A stretch of 64,000 nt of DNA from Neobacillus niacini (GCF_023715785.1 NZ_JAMBOX010000002.1:248001-312000), one strand, 5' to 3'; shown: positions 17,432-26,604, counted from the stretch's first letter. The notes: a model not told the origin generated them from the sequence alone. Made by a program: numbers and translations.

Positions 17432-17956
17432 ATGCACATAATATATAATGCCTTGTTCTTATTAGCAGCAATTAAATGGGGTGATTGGAAACGCTGGAGG
17501 GATTATTATCCAACCATCCTGTACTTTATTTGCGTTGATGCGTTAAAGAACTTCCTGCTCTTTAATCATAAGATGTGGACATACAAAGAAACATTTTTTG
17601 CAGAGAACCTATTGCAAAATCATACGTTTATTAACCTGATGATTATGGCGATTGCTTATCCTGCGACAGTCTTGATCTATCTTGGCCGTTTCCCAGATGA
17701 AAAATGGAAGCAAATAGTTTGGATGTCATTATGGATATTTATTTACTGGATTGTGGAATACATCAATCGAAATTATTTGGACTTGATTCATCATCATCAT
17801 GGTTGGAACATGTGGTGGTCCTTTTTGTTTCTGGTGGTCATGTTCTCAATGCTCAAAATTCACCACAAAAACCCTCTATTGGCTTGGTTTTTGTCGGTGC
17901 TTTTTACTCTATTTTTATGGAATGTATTTGACGTTCCGATTGAAAAAATGAAATAA
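17432..17956 (+). CDS. CBO0543 family membrane protein
   Basis: A 174-aa integral membrane protein with about five hydrophobic segments. It shows the CBO0543-type start (AAIKWGDWKRWRDYYPTIL), the central FAENLLQNHTFINL stretch and a HHHHGWNMWWS cluster. Its function is unestablished; the family is found in spore-forming Firmicutes. A weak GGGTGG/CCACCC hairpin follows at 17966-17988. Confidence 0.8.
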   Translation: MHIIYNALFLLAAIKWGDWKRWRDYYPTILYFICVDALKNFLLFNHKMWTYKETFFAENLLQNHTFINLMIMAIAYPATVLIYLGRFPDEKWKQIVWMSLWIFIYWIVEYINRNYLDLIHHHHGWNMWWSFLFLVVMFSMLKIHHKNPLLAWFLSVLFTLFLWNVFDVPIEKMK

Positions 17957-17994
17957 AAGAAAAAAGGGTGGCACCCACTGTACCACCCCCATAC

Positions 17995-18115
17995 CTACCC
18001 CTGTATAAACGGCCGATTCTTCAAATGGCCGGTGTGATCCTTCAAATGATGGTAAAACAAATCGTACTGCACCCAGCGGAACGGGATTTTGAATGCAAGT
18101 TTGTTTTTCTTGCCA
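17995..18115 (-). pseudogene. Detached copy of the 3' end of the 563-aa gene
   Basis: The minus strand encodes about 38 residues ending HTGHLKNRPFIQG and stop at 17995, nearly identical to the C-terminus of the gene at 18872-20563. The first 50 or so bases match that gene's end exactly and similarity fades near 18115. No upstream part exists, so it is a non-functional fragment. It lies in the same orientation as the full gene, on the other side of a two-gene cassette. Confidence 0.85.
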
Positions 18116-18203
18116 TTTTAGGAACTTTATAAAAAAATGAAGTATACTGAAAGTAGAAAACTATAAATGATCGAATAAAATCTAAGAAATGGAGGGGAAT
18201 GTT

Positions 18204-18452
18204 GTGAAGTGGGAGGAAGTTCGAGAAATCTGCCCGGACCAATATGTGAAACTTAATATTCTTGACTATCATTACGAAGGAAATAAAAAGATTGTCACGG
18301 ATGTTGCGTTAATTAATACCATTAAAGATCCGAAAGTAGCAACTAAAGAATTGCTTAAATCTAAAGGGGATACAATTGTTTTCCATACTGGATCAGAAAA
18401 AATAGAAATTGAAATAAGGAACCCAACTGGCTTTAGAGGTTTAAGATTATGA
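18204..18452 (+). CDS. Small protein coupled to a retropepsin-like protease
   Basis: An 82-aa soluble protein, unrecognised. GGAGGGG at 18191-18197 favours GTG 18204 over ATG 18189. It is charged, with a likely beta-strand centre (KIVTDVALINTI) and an end GFRGLRL. Its stop overlaps the next start as ATGA, so the two are translationally coupled. It may be a substrate, inhibitor or adaptor of that protease (inference). Confidence 0.6.
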   Translation: MKWEEVREICPDQYVKLNILDYHYEGNKKIVTDVALINTIKDPKVATKELLKSKGDTIVFHTGSEKIEIEIRNPTGFRGLRL

Positions 18453-18826
18453 AACTAGAATTAATTAACCAATTGCTAGAATCTCAAATAACCATCTGTT
18501 ATAATGGACAAACTAAAGTTATTGATAAGTTAATCATAGATACTGGTGCTGCACATACCATAATTTCATCTGATATTGTTGATGATCTTGGTATTCGTTT
18601 TGAAAATGGTGATCAATTAGTTAGTGCTTTTGGAATTGGTGGGGAGGAGTACTCCTTCAGAAAAGCTGTTGGTTCTATTAAACTAGGGGATTTTGAAATT
18701 AAGGATATAAAACTAGACTTTGGAGATATGAATGATTGGGATATCAACGGGCTAATTGGACTTGATATTTTGATAGGCGGCAAATTCATAATTGATTTAG
18801 GAAACTTAGAATTGGTTCAAATATAA
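18449..18826 (+). CDS. Retropepsin-like aspartyl protease family protein
   Basis: A 125-aa protein with one aspartic protease motif, LIIDTGAAHTIIS at about residues 26-38 (catalytic Asp in DTG), followed by GIGGEEYSFRKAVGSIKLG and GLIGLDIL, which matches the second conserved strand of pepsin-like domains. A single D-T-G per chain implies an active homodimer, as in retroviral proteases. No signal peptide or membrane anchor, so it is cytosolic. The pair is flanked by directly repeated gene ends. Confidence 0.8.
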   Translation: MKLELINQLLESQITICYNGQTKVIDKLIIDTGAAHTIISSDIVDDLGIRFENGDQLVSAFGIGGEEYSFRKAVGSIKLGDFEIKDIKLDFGDMNDWDINGLIGLDILIGGKFIIDLGNLELVQI

Positions 18827-18869
18827 CAGAAAACGGGTGGTGCCTCGCACTACCCGTTTTCTGTTATAT
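18821..18869. terminator. Bidirectional terminator
   Basis: ATAACAGAAAACGGGTGGTGC faces its near-perfect complement across a 3-nt loop, with T/A runs on both sides. It serves both the protease gene and the convergent 563-aa gene. Confidence 0.85.
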
Positions 18870-18871
18870 TC

Positions 18872-20563
18872 CTACCCCTGTATAAACGGCCGATTCTTCA
18901 AATGGCCGGTGTGATCCTTCAACTGATGGTAAAACAATTCGTACTGTACCCAACGAAGCGGGATTTTGAAAGCCAGTTCGTTTTTCTTGTTATACACTAG
19001 GACATGCTTCCGGTTGTATTCGACCTTTTTGATTTCATCCATGCCAATGGTAAACTGCTTGGCCCCGTCCTGCTTCACCAACTGGCGGCCGATAATCAGG
19101 ACTTTGCGTTGCTTATTTCTAGTAAACTCGTAAAAACAGGCAGCTCCGCCAATCGCAGTGAACAACAACGACGGCCATAGCGGCGCTTCAAACCCGGAAA
19201 GCAGGACCCTGACCCAATGGGTAATCAGCAGGGCGATAAAGAACCAGGCGCCTCTGCTGAGTCTTGGCGAGCTCTCGTAATAAACACTCTTTTCCATCTC
19301 CTGCATTGCTTCCGAGCGATAGTTGAAAAATTGCTGCTTATGGTCCTCATTCGAAGCTGAATCCAGGTCAACAAACTCTGTATACGTGCCATCCCACATC
19401 ACGGCGGTATCATCGCTATCCTCCAACGCATAGCCGCCGGCCCAGCCGACATACACTCGATCTTGCTCACGGAAGCTCATCAAGTAATAGCGCACTGGCT
19501 GACCGTAGGTGTTTTCTGTCTCGACCTGATCAACGACCTGGATGTCCTCAGGATAGTGAGCCATTCCGTCCTCATCCTCAGGCAAGTGAATAATCGTCGA
19601 GAACAGCCGGGTCCGTGCCAAATGCTGCTGCTTTCCCTCCGTAATCGGGTAGAGGTGCTCCAAATTTTTATCCTTCAGTTCCCAGTACACCATTTCCGCC
19701 GTTTCAATATTTTTAGCACATTCCAACAGAGTACTGTTATCATAATGCAGATTCTTGCCAATCGAAATCAGCAATGCTTCCGCTTTCAGGAAAGGATCGC
19801 GAAACTCCTGAGCTTCCAGAAGCTCGCACTGTGTTTCCTTTGAAAAATAAAAATCCATTAAACTAATAAACAACCGCATCCGATTGCGGACAATCAAATA
19901 ACTGTCCTTCCAGGCTGTGTACACATACTTCGTTGTATAATCTTGATCAAACTTGAGGTATTCCTGCTTCTCAGCCTGATAATCCTGTAACAAGACGGGG
20001 AGCACCTGCTCCTTTTTGAACCCTTGTACATGTCCGGAAGAGTTTAACGACAACAGCAGATCATAGATCATAAATTTATAATGTTTGGATTCCAATTTAT
20101 CAATCGTGGACTCAAGGATTCCCTTGATTAAAATGGGATAGGATGACAGCTTCCGATAGGGAATCAGAAAATCCTCGGCATTCATTAACCCAACGATTTT
20201 TTCCTCTAAAAAGTAAAAGATTTCTTCGTCCTCTGTTTGCAAAAGAAAGTCAATCGCCCGTTCTTTGGCCTGAATGTCGAAGCCGTCAAAATGCTTGATC
20301 AGGCCTTCAATGACCTCGGGTCTGGCAAAATCACAGACAAAATCGATAAGATAGACGGAAGGATTGTCCCAATGATCGACAGGCTGAGGAAATTTGCCGG
20401 CAGCCGCTTTAATCATATCCTTAAGAACGTCAATCTGAACCTCGTAGCCGTCCTGCTGCTTGAGCTCCAATAGCTGTCCAAGGGCTTCGTAACGTTTTTC
20501 CGGATTACCGTTTTTCACTTGCCTCACTATCTTGCGCAGCTTTAATTCGTACAAACTCTTCAC
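18872..20563 (-). CDS. Large protein of unknown function, HEAT-like N-terminus and two membrane helices
   Basis: No family is recognised for this 563-aa product. Residues 1-330 look helical and repeat-like (KRYEALGQLLELK, RPEVIEGLIKHFDGFD, AKERAIDFLLQ), suggesting ARM/HEAT-type repeats. Residues 340-410 form an acidic mixed segment. Two hydrophobic helices near 435-470 (GAWFFIALLITHWV, LLFTAIGGAACFY) are followed by a PH-like C-terminal domain (VLIIGRQLVKQDGAKQFTIG). This suggests a membrane-anchored cytosolic scaffold. Its base composition is GC-richer than the cassette beside it. The last 38 codons exist as a second copy at 17995. Confidence 0.7.
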   Translation of the reverse strand: MKSLYELKLRKIVRQVKNGNPEKRYEALGQLLELKQQDGYEVQIDVLKDMIKAAAGKFPQPVDHWDNPSVYLIDFVCDFARPEVIEGLIKHFDGFDIQAKERAIDFLLQTEDEEIFYFLEEKIVGLMNAEDFLIPYRKLSSYPILIKGILESTIDKLESKHYKFMIYDLLLSLNSSGHVQGFKKEQVLPVLLQDYQAEKQEYLKFDQDYTTKYVYTAWKDSYLIVRNRMRLFISLMDFYFSKETQCELLEAQEFRDPFLKAEALLISIGKNLHYDNSTLLECAKNIETAEMVYWELKDKNLEHLYPITEGKQQHLARTRLFSTIIHLPEDEDGMAHYPEDIQVVDQVETENTYGQPVRYYLMSFREQDRVYVGWAGGYALEDSDDTAVMWDGTYTEFVDLDSASNEDHKQQFFNYRSEAMQEMEKSVYYESSPRLSRGAWFFIALLITHWVRVLLSGFEAPLWPSLLFTAIGGAACFYEFTRNKQRKVLIIGRQLVKQDGAKQFTIGMDEIKKVEYNRKHVLVYNKKNELAFKIPLRWVQYELFYHQLKDHTGHLKNRPFIQG

Positions 20564-20994
20564 CTGTCTTCCCTAAAACTAAGAATATATTACTATCATT
20601 GTATTTCACGGTAAAATGCCCGTCAAACAGAAAAAAGAATAAATGCAAACAAGGAGAATAAATGGGAAATAGCCCTAATTTATAAAGTGAGTAGGGCTCT
20701 CTGTAAGGAACAGGATTCAATAGTAATACTTCTTATTTAGTTTTTCATGTTGTTAATAAAGCTAAAATTCAACGAGTTAGTGTTTGATTTACCCTATTAG
20801 TATAACGGCATTCGGTTTTTACAACTAATCAATTTTTATAACTTATACCTGAAAATGGATATATTTTTTTAAAAGGTTATTCTAAAATATAGATATACTA
20901 AATGACAAAAATAGACTTTTTTCTTATACCTGTTCTTTTATTGGTTTAAAGAGGAGAATTATCAATATCAGTATCACTGGGGGCTGTTTTTATA
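20564..20994. other. AT-rich intergenic region before the defence island
   Basis: No gene seen in 431 bp. One hairpin, AGCCCTA/TAGGGCT at 20671-20698, lacks a T-run. The base composition becomes markedly AT-rich from about 20730. The promoter of the McrB-like operon must lie here; GAGGAGAA at 20951 is a weak, distant ribosome site for the next gene. Confidence 0.5.
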
Positions 20995-22536
20995 ATGATT
21001 CAAGAGGTTGCAAGTTGGTCTAAAGATAATATTCCTGGTCTAATTGGGCGGAAAAAGGTCGATTGGTCTATTGTGGAGCATGGAGAAACAGTAATACCAC
21101 TTGACTTTCATCATAACTTTTATGAAGCTAACGCAGGAGCTGTTATTAATAGAGGAAAAAGAGAAGAGGTAAGTTTAGTAATCAACGGTAAAAAATATAA
21201 GGCATTTTTAAGAAATGCTGACAGGAAAGTTGAATCTGATACTTTATTGATAACGTTCGGTAAAGACCTGAAGGATTTGGTTAAAGAGGCTTTTCATTCT
21301 AGCTATGAATATTTTACAAAGAATCCTAAAAGCAAAATCCCGGATGAAATAGCTGAGTTTATTGAGTTTTACAGAACGGAAGAACCTTATAAATATCGGT
21401 TAAGTTTGATTACAAATGAATCGAAAAAACTAGTTAGACTTTCAGATAAGGAAATGGTTGATCATATTTACAATTACATAAAAACTAAAGGTTTCTATTA
21501 TGAAAAGGAAGAAGTTATCAATTTGTTTTTATCTCTAAAAACAAAACCGTTTGTTATATTGTCAGGAATTTCTGGGACGGGTAAAACAATGATGATAAAG
21601 TGGTTTGCAGAAAGTTTGGGTGCTACGAAAGAAAATGGACAATTTACATTGATACCAGTACGCCCGGATTGGAGTGACGGTTCAGACCTTCTTGGTTATC
21701 GGGATATAAAAGGTGAGTTTATACTAGGGCCTGTAACGGTAACCTTAAAGCGGGCTGCAGATAATTCAAATAAGCCTTATTTTATCTTGTTAGATGAAAT
21801 GAATTTAGCACGTGTTGAATATTACTTTAGTGATTTTTTGAGTGTAATGGAAAGCCGTGAATGGCGAGATGGAAAACTCGTAACACACAAAGTTTTACCT
21901 GAGGAATTAATGGGTGAAAAGGTTGGAGTACCGGATAATGTTTATATTATTGGTACAGTAAATATGGATGAAACGACTTTTCCTTTTAGTAAAAAGGTTC
22001 TTGATAGAGCCAATACCATAGAATTTAATCGAGTAGTTTTAGATAATTTTTCTTTTTTAGAAAATACAAGTGTTGTTGAAAATATAAGTATAAACAACTC
22101 CAATATTATGGGTGGTTTCTTACATTTAAAAGATGCCTTTCAAGAAAATTCAGATTTAATTCGTTATATTTCTAATGAGTTAATGAAGATCAATAATATC
22201 CTTGAACGTATAGGTGCTCATGTTGGGTACCGTGTTCGGGACGAAATTTGTTTTTATATAATTTATAATAATAAAGAGAAATTATTGAAATTTAACAACG
22301 CTTTTGATAATCAAATCTTTCAAAAGATTCTACCGCGTATTTCTGGTAGTGATTATCGTGTTTTTAATGTATTACAAGAACTTTATACATTTTGTACAGG
22401 TAATAATATTAGTGATGAGAATATCGAAGAGGTATTAAGGGAAGTAGATGGAGCCAAGTATGTGAGAAGTGCTAAGAAACTTGGAGAAATGATTAGGAAA
22501 TATAATGAAGGTGAGTTTACTTCTTTCTGGCTTTGA
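20995..22536 (+). CDS. McrB-like AAA+ NTPase, copy 1
   Basis: A 513-aa motor of the McrB family. Walker A is GISGTGKT at 191-198, Walker B LLDEMN around Asp267/Glu268, and the sensor/McrB-type motif GTVNMDE around Asn323. In McrBC the motor hydrolyses GTP and translocates DNA to drive the McrC nuclease. Residues 1-160 are unrelated to the second copy and presumably form the target-recognition module (inference); I cannot name the fold. The AAA+ and C-terminal parts are near-copies of the next gene. Start ATG 20995 is the first plausible one, without a strong ribosome site. Part of an operon with two downstream genes. Confidence 0.85.
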   Translation: MIQEVASWSKDNIPGLIGRKKVDWSIVEHGETVIPLDFHHNFYEANAGAVINRGKREEVSLVINGKKYKAFLRNADRKVESDTLLITFGKDLKDLVKEAFHSSYEYFTKNPKSKIPDEIAEFIEFYRTEEPYKYRLSLITNESKKLVRLSDKEMVDHIYNYIKTKGFYYEKEEVINLFLSLKTKPFVILSGISGTGKTMMIKWFAESLGATKENGQFTLIPVRPDWSDGSDLLGYRDIKGEFILGPVTVTLKRAADNSNKPYFILLDEMNLARVEYYFSDFLSVMESREWRDGKLVTHKVLPEELMGEKVGVPDNVYIIGTVNMDETTFPFSKKVLDRANTIEFNRVVLDNFSFLENTSVVENISINNSNIMGGFLHLKDAFQENSDLIRYISNELMKINNILERIGAHVGYRVRDEICFYIIYNNKEKLLKFNNAFDNQIFQKILPRISGSDYRVFNVLQELYTFCTGNNISDENIEEVLREVDGAKYVRSAKKLGEMIRKYNEGEFTSFWL

Positions 22537-22600
22537 GGTTGATGGTATTAAACAATTACTTTATTAATGTAATGAGATATAACTGAGGTGATATAAATAA

Positions 22601-24115
22601 ATGGATAATTTAGATACGATTTTAATTAAGATCGGGCATTCATATAGGGAAGGAATGACAGCTGAAGAGCTATATCGAGCGACAAGCATAAGTTGGAAAG
22701 TAGGGGAAAACAGATTACAATCAGGGGAATACAAATATTACTGCAGTGTTTTTAATAACAAAATTAAAGAGATTTACGAACTTGTAGGATACGAAAAAGA
22801 TCATAAACCAGAAAATACTGGGCGCTTTATTTTGAAAGGAAGAATTGCGGATCAATCAATTAGAAAAAGAATTTTAGGATTGGATGTTAGTGAAGTTCAT
22901 AAAGGTTTAGGGAATCCAATTAAATATGTATGCATGGAAAAATTGTTATCAATGGCTGACTTTGATTCCAAAATTAAAGAAGATAATTATGATATTATTC
23001 ATGTGAAAAATTGGACGGTAAATGAAATTATTGTCCATGTTAATAAATACATAGCCAACAAAGGGTTCTATTATGAGAAAGTGGAAATTTCAAATTTATA
23101 TTTATCACTAAGGTCAAAACCATTCGTAATTATTTCAGGCATCTCTGGAACTGGAAAAACAATGCTGGTGAAATGGTTTGCAGAAAGTTTAGGGGCTAAC
23201 AAGGAAAATGGGCAATTTACACTTATCCCTGTGCGTCCTGACTGGAGTGACGGTTCAGACCTTCTTGGATATCGGGATATTAAAGGAGATTTTGTACCTG
23301 GTCCTTTAACAAAAGTATTAAAAAATGCACATGAAAATCCTGACAAACCGTATTTTGTATTACTAGATGAAATGAATTTAGCAAGAGTTGAACATTACTT
23401 TAGCGATTTTTTAAGTGTAATAGAAAGCCGCGAATGGCAAAATGGAAAAATTGTTTCTCATTCGGTATTACCGGAAGAAATAATTGGTGAAAAGCTTGGA
23501 GTACCAAGCAATTTCTATATTATAGGAACGGTAAACATGGATGAAACCACTTTTCCTTTTAGTAAAAAGGTATTAGATCGAGCAAATACAATAGAGTTTA
23601 ATCGTGTGGACTTAAATAATTTCTCCTTTTTAGAGAATAATGTGAAAATGGAATCAATTAATATTATCAACTCACAAATTATGGGGAACTTTTTGCATTT
23701 AAAAGATGCATATCAAGAAAATCCTGAATTAATCCGTAATGTTTCAAATGAGTTAATCAAGATTAATACCATTCTTGAAAAAATTGGCGCTCACGTCGGA
23801 TACCGTGTACGTGATGAAATTTGTTTCTATATGATTTATAACCAAAAAAGTGAATTAATGAGCTTTTATGAGGCATTTGATTATCAAATTTTACAAAAGA
23901 TATTACCGCGAATCTCGGGTAGTGACAACCGTGTATTTAATGCATTAAAGGAACTTTACACATTCTGTACCGGAATTAATATTAATGACGACAATATTGA
24001 AGGACTAGAAAATGAGATAAAAGAGGCGAAATACACCAAGAGTGCAATGAAATTGATTGACATGATAAGGAGGTATAATGAAGGTGAGTTCACTTCTTTC
24101 TGGCTCGGGGGTTGA
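22601..24115 (+). CDS. McrB-like AAA+ NTPase, copy 2
   Basis: A 504-aa paralogue of the preceding protein. Walker A GISGTGKT is at 180-187, Walker B Asp256 in LLDEMN and the NMDE motif at Asn312. From about residue 150 to the end, the great majority of positions are identical by eye to copy 1, including the VRPDWSDGSDLLGYRDIKG block. Residues 1-145 differ completely and contain a YREGMTAEELYRAT segment. GAGGTGATA lies before ATG. The 3' end overlaps the next gene by 38 bp, so this copy is tightly coupled to the nuclease-like partner. Both motors may assemble as mixed hexamers (inference). Confidence 0.85.
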   Translation: MDNLDTILIKIGHSYREGMTAEELYRATSISWKVGENRLQSGEYKYYCSVFNNKIKEIYELVGYEKDHKPENTGRFILKGRIADQSIRKRILGLDVSEVHKGLGNPIKYVCMEKLLSMADFDSKIKEDNYDIIHVKNWTVNEIIVHVNKYIANKGFYYEKVEISNLYLSLRSKPFVIISGISGTGKTMLVKWFAESLGANKENGQFTLIPVRPDWSDGSDLLGYRDIKGDFVPGPLTKVLKNAHENPDKPYFVLLDEMNLARVEHYFSDFLSVIESREWQNGKIVSHSVLPEEIIGEKLGVPSNFYIIGTVNMDETTFPFSKKVLDRANTIEFNRVDLNNFSFLENNVKMESINIINSQIMGNFLHLKDAYQENPELIRNVSNELIKINTILEKIGAHVGYRVRDEICFYMIYNQKSELMSFYEAFDYQILQKILPRISGSDNRVFNALKELYTFCTGININDDNIEGLENEIKEAKYTKSAMKLIDMIRRYNEGEFTSFWLGG

Positions 24116-26585
24116 AGATGTTGAGCTTGTCGTTATTGAGACCTCTGAATTAATTTTATATATAAAAGGAAAACCTTTTCATGAACAATATAGCAACTTA
24201 AAAGCATATCGTAAAATGAAAATTGAGGATAGAATGCATTTTTCTGTTGATGAAGGGAGTAATGTTGAAAGAATTTTAGTATTCGATGTAAATCAGGGAG
24301 ATCTTGCACTATATGACAATCAAGAATTTCGTCCAATTTTCTTTGAAAATGGTGTTTATCAACTGGTAGTAACTTCAAAGAAGGGAAGAAACCTTAGCTT
24401 TAATCATGAAAATCAACTCATGAGAAAGTCGGTAGGTATGGTCGGAAGCGGTTTAAACAAGTTAATGATCGGTAACCTTCATTTTCTAAATGAGATTGGT
24501 TACTCAACATTTGAAATATTCGATGAAGACCAATTGTTGTTAAAAGTTACTCTTGAGGTTTTTCCTTCAAAACTAGATTACAAAGAGGACTATAAACAGC
24601 TATTAGATGAAGTGAATAAAGAAATTTATAATTTGGCTTTTCATTTTATAAAGAAAACATACATGCAAGCTTCGAGTACTACGAGCAAATATCCTTCCTG
24701 GGCGGAGTTTTATCGTCTATTAGATGTGCATTTCACAAGATTTATGAAAGCCATAAAACGAATAGAGATACAACCCTATCATGTATTAACCACAACATAC
24801 CAAAAATCAAGGGGAGATCAAATTCGTCGTGTTGATACATTTGGACGAAATTATTTAAGAAAAAGACCACACCTGTTTCTTGAAGTTAAAAATGGAATCA
24901 CAATAAATCACAAGAATGTAATGCCCTCTCACGGAATGAGTATAAAGAAAAGTTTGACCTATGATACATTAGAAAATAAATTTGTGAAATGGATGATAAA
25001 GCGGCTTATTAATAAGCTTGATGATTTGCACAAGAAATTGACTAAAACTAGTGATTATTATGAAATTCAACAAAATGAATGGCTAGTATCAAAAATAACC
25101 GAGATGAGAAATCAATTAAAGCAAAAAATGCAAACGGTTTTTTGGCGTAATATTGGTAACTTGGATCGATCTGTAATGAGCCTAGTCATACAAATGGCAC
25201 CAGGATATAGAGACGCTTATCAAATTTATTTGATTGTATCTAGAGGGCTTAACTTGAATAGCAGCTTTTATAAAATGTCTGTAAAGGATGTAGCTGTGTT
25301 ATATGAATATTGGACATTTATAAAGCTTGGGCAAATACTTTCTCGCAAATATATTTCTATTTCCAATAATATCATTAAAGTCAATCGTGATGGTTTGTTT
25401 GTCAATTTAGACAAAACAAGGTCAGCATCATGGTCATTCGAGCATCCAATTACGTCTGAAAAAATTATTCTTCATTTTCAAAGGTCTGTTCAAAAGTTGC
25501 CAACAGTGTCTCAAAAGCCAGACACAATTTTAAGTATTGAGAAAAAAGGAAAGAGTTTTTCTTATAAATATATCTTTGATGCAAAATATAGGATGAATTT
25601 TGCCGATAGCAGCAATGATTTTAAAATACCTGTACCACTAGAAGAAGATATAAATACAATGCATAGGTACCGTGATGCATTAGTGGTTAAACATGGGGGG
25701 CCTTATGAGAGAGAAGCATTTGGAGCCTATGTATTATTTCCAGGGTTTAATGAAAAGGACTATGAAGACCATTCTTTTTATAAAAGTATAAATGAAGTGA
25801 ATATTGGGGGACTGCCATTCTTGCCCAATACTACAAGAATGGTTGAACAATTTATTGAAAACCTAATCGAAAAAAGCCCTGAAGAAATTCAAAAGGAAGG
25901 AATTTTACCTAAAGGTACAAAAGAGGATTGGATTTCTTCATTAGATGACAAGGTAATGGTTGTAAACGTTAATAATCAAGTGGAGTATCGCGCCTTTAAA
26001 AATGAAAAATTCTTTATATTGCCTGTGAGAAATTTAAAAAAAGGTTGGCAAGAAGCAAAATACATCGCCTTGTATTTATCAAAAGATATTTCAAAGGAAT
26101 TGAACGGTGTATACTTTTATAGCCAGGTTGAAGAGGTGCAAATTGTAAAGGGTACAGAAATTCAATTTATACCCACAATAAAGGATCAAGATTATGCTTT
26201 CTTTAAGTTAAAGCCTTGGGAAACATTGGGACAGGTTATCCGGCCGGTCCAGTATGGAATAAGTGTTTATGTATTAACAACATTAAATACGTTAAAGTAC
26301 TCTAATGAACTCCCTGAACTTTTTATGAAATCAAATGAAGAAGTAACTTTATGGAGAATGATGAGGCGAATTTCAAACCACATTAAGGTTCATCTGGATG
26401 AAAATGAACTTGATAATGCAAGTAATATTACGTATCTAAATTTAAGGAATATTGATATTCATATAAATCATGTCGATAAAACACTTGTCATTGAAAATTC
26501 ATCCTTAAGTGAAATTATGGATTTAAAGGATTTAGAGAGCCAGCCTTCAAAGGTATTTAAGGTAATACTTAGAATGATTGAATAG
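24078..26585 (+). CDS. DUF2357 / McrC-like PD-(D/E)XK nuclease subunit
   Basis: An 835-aa protein that looks like the McrC-type partner of the two motors. The N-terminal 250 residues resemble DUF2357, a helical middle (PLTYDTLENKFVKWMIKRL region) precedes the nuclease core, and the motif is Pro481-Asp482 then Asp501-Ala-Lys503 in IFDAKYRM, fitting PD-(D/E)XK. A 200-residue C-terminal extension of unknown role follows, much longer than classical McrC. AAGGAGG sits 4 nt before ATG 24078 inside the upstream gene. In McrBC, McrC activates the GTPase and cuts the DNA; the target modification here is unknown. Confidence 0.8.
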   Translation: MKVSSLLSGSGVEDVELVVIETSELILYIKGKPFHEQYSNLKAYRKMKIEDRMHFSVDEGSNVERILVFDVNQGDLALYDNQEFRPIFFENGVYQLVVTSKKGRNLSFNHENQLMRKSVGMVGSGLNKLMIGNLHFLNEIGYSTFEIFDEDQLLLKVTLEVFPSKLDYKEDYKQLLDEVNKEIYNLAFHFIKKTYMQASSTTSKYPSWAEFYRLLDVHFTRFMKAIKRIEIQPYHVLTTTYQKSRGDQIRRVDTFGRNYLRKRPHLFLEVKNGITINHKNVMPSHGMSIKKSLTYDTLENKFVKWMIKRLINKLDDLHKKLTKTSDYYEIQQNEWLVSKITEMRNQLKQKMQTVFWRNIGNLDRSVMSLVIQMAPGYRDAYQIYLIVSRGLNLNSSFYKMSVKDVAVLYEYWTFIKLGQILSRKYISISNNIIKVNRDGLFVNLDKTRSASWSFEHPITSEKIILHFQRSVQKLPTVSQKPDTILSIEKKGKSFSYKYIFDAKYRMNFADSSNDFKIPVPLEEDINTMHRYRDALVVKHGGPYEREAFGAYVLFPGFNEKDYEDHSFYKSINEVNIGGLPFLPNTTRMVEQFIENLIEKSPEEIQKEGILPKGTKEDWISSLDDKVMVVNVNNQVEYRAFKNEKFFILPVRNLKKGWQEAKYIALYLSKDISKELNGVYFYSQVEEVQIVKGTEIQFIPTIKDQDYAFFKLKPWETLGQVIRPVQYGISVYVLTTLNTLKYSNELPELFMKSNEEVTLWRMMRRISNHIKVHLDENELDNASNITYLNLRNIDIHINHVDKTLVIENSSLSEIMDLKDLESQPSKVFKVILRMIE

Positions 26586-26604
26586 TTTTTTGGTGAGGGG
26601 AAAA

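Noticed and set aside
20501..20720. Minus-strand 71-codon frame upstream of the 563-aa gene
   Set aside because: It overlaps the true start of that gene in another frame and has no ribosome site.
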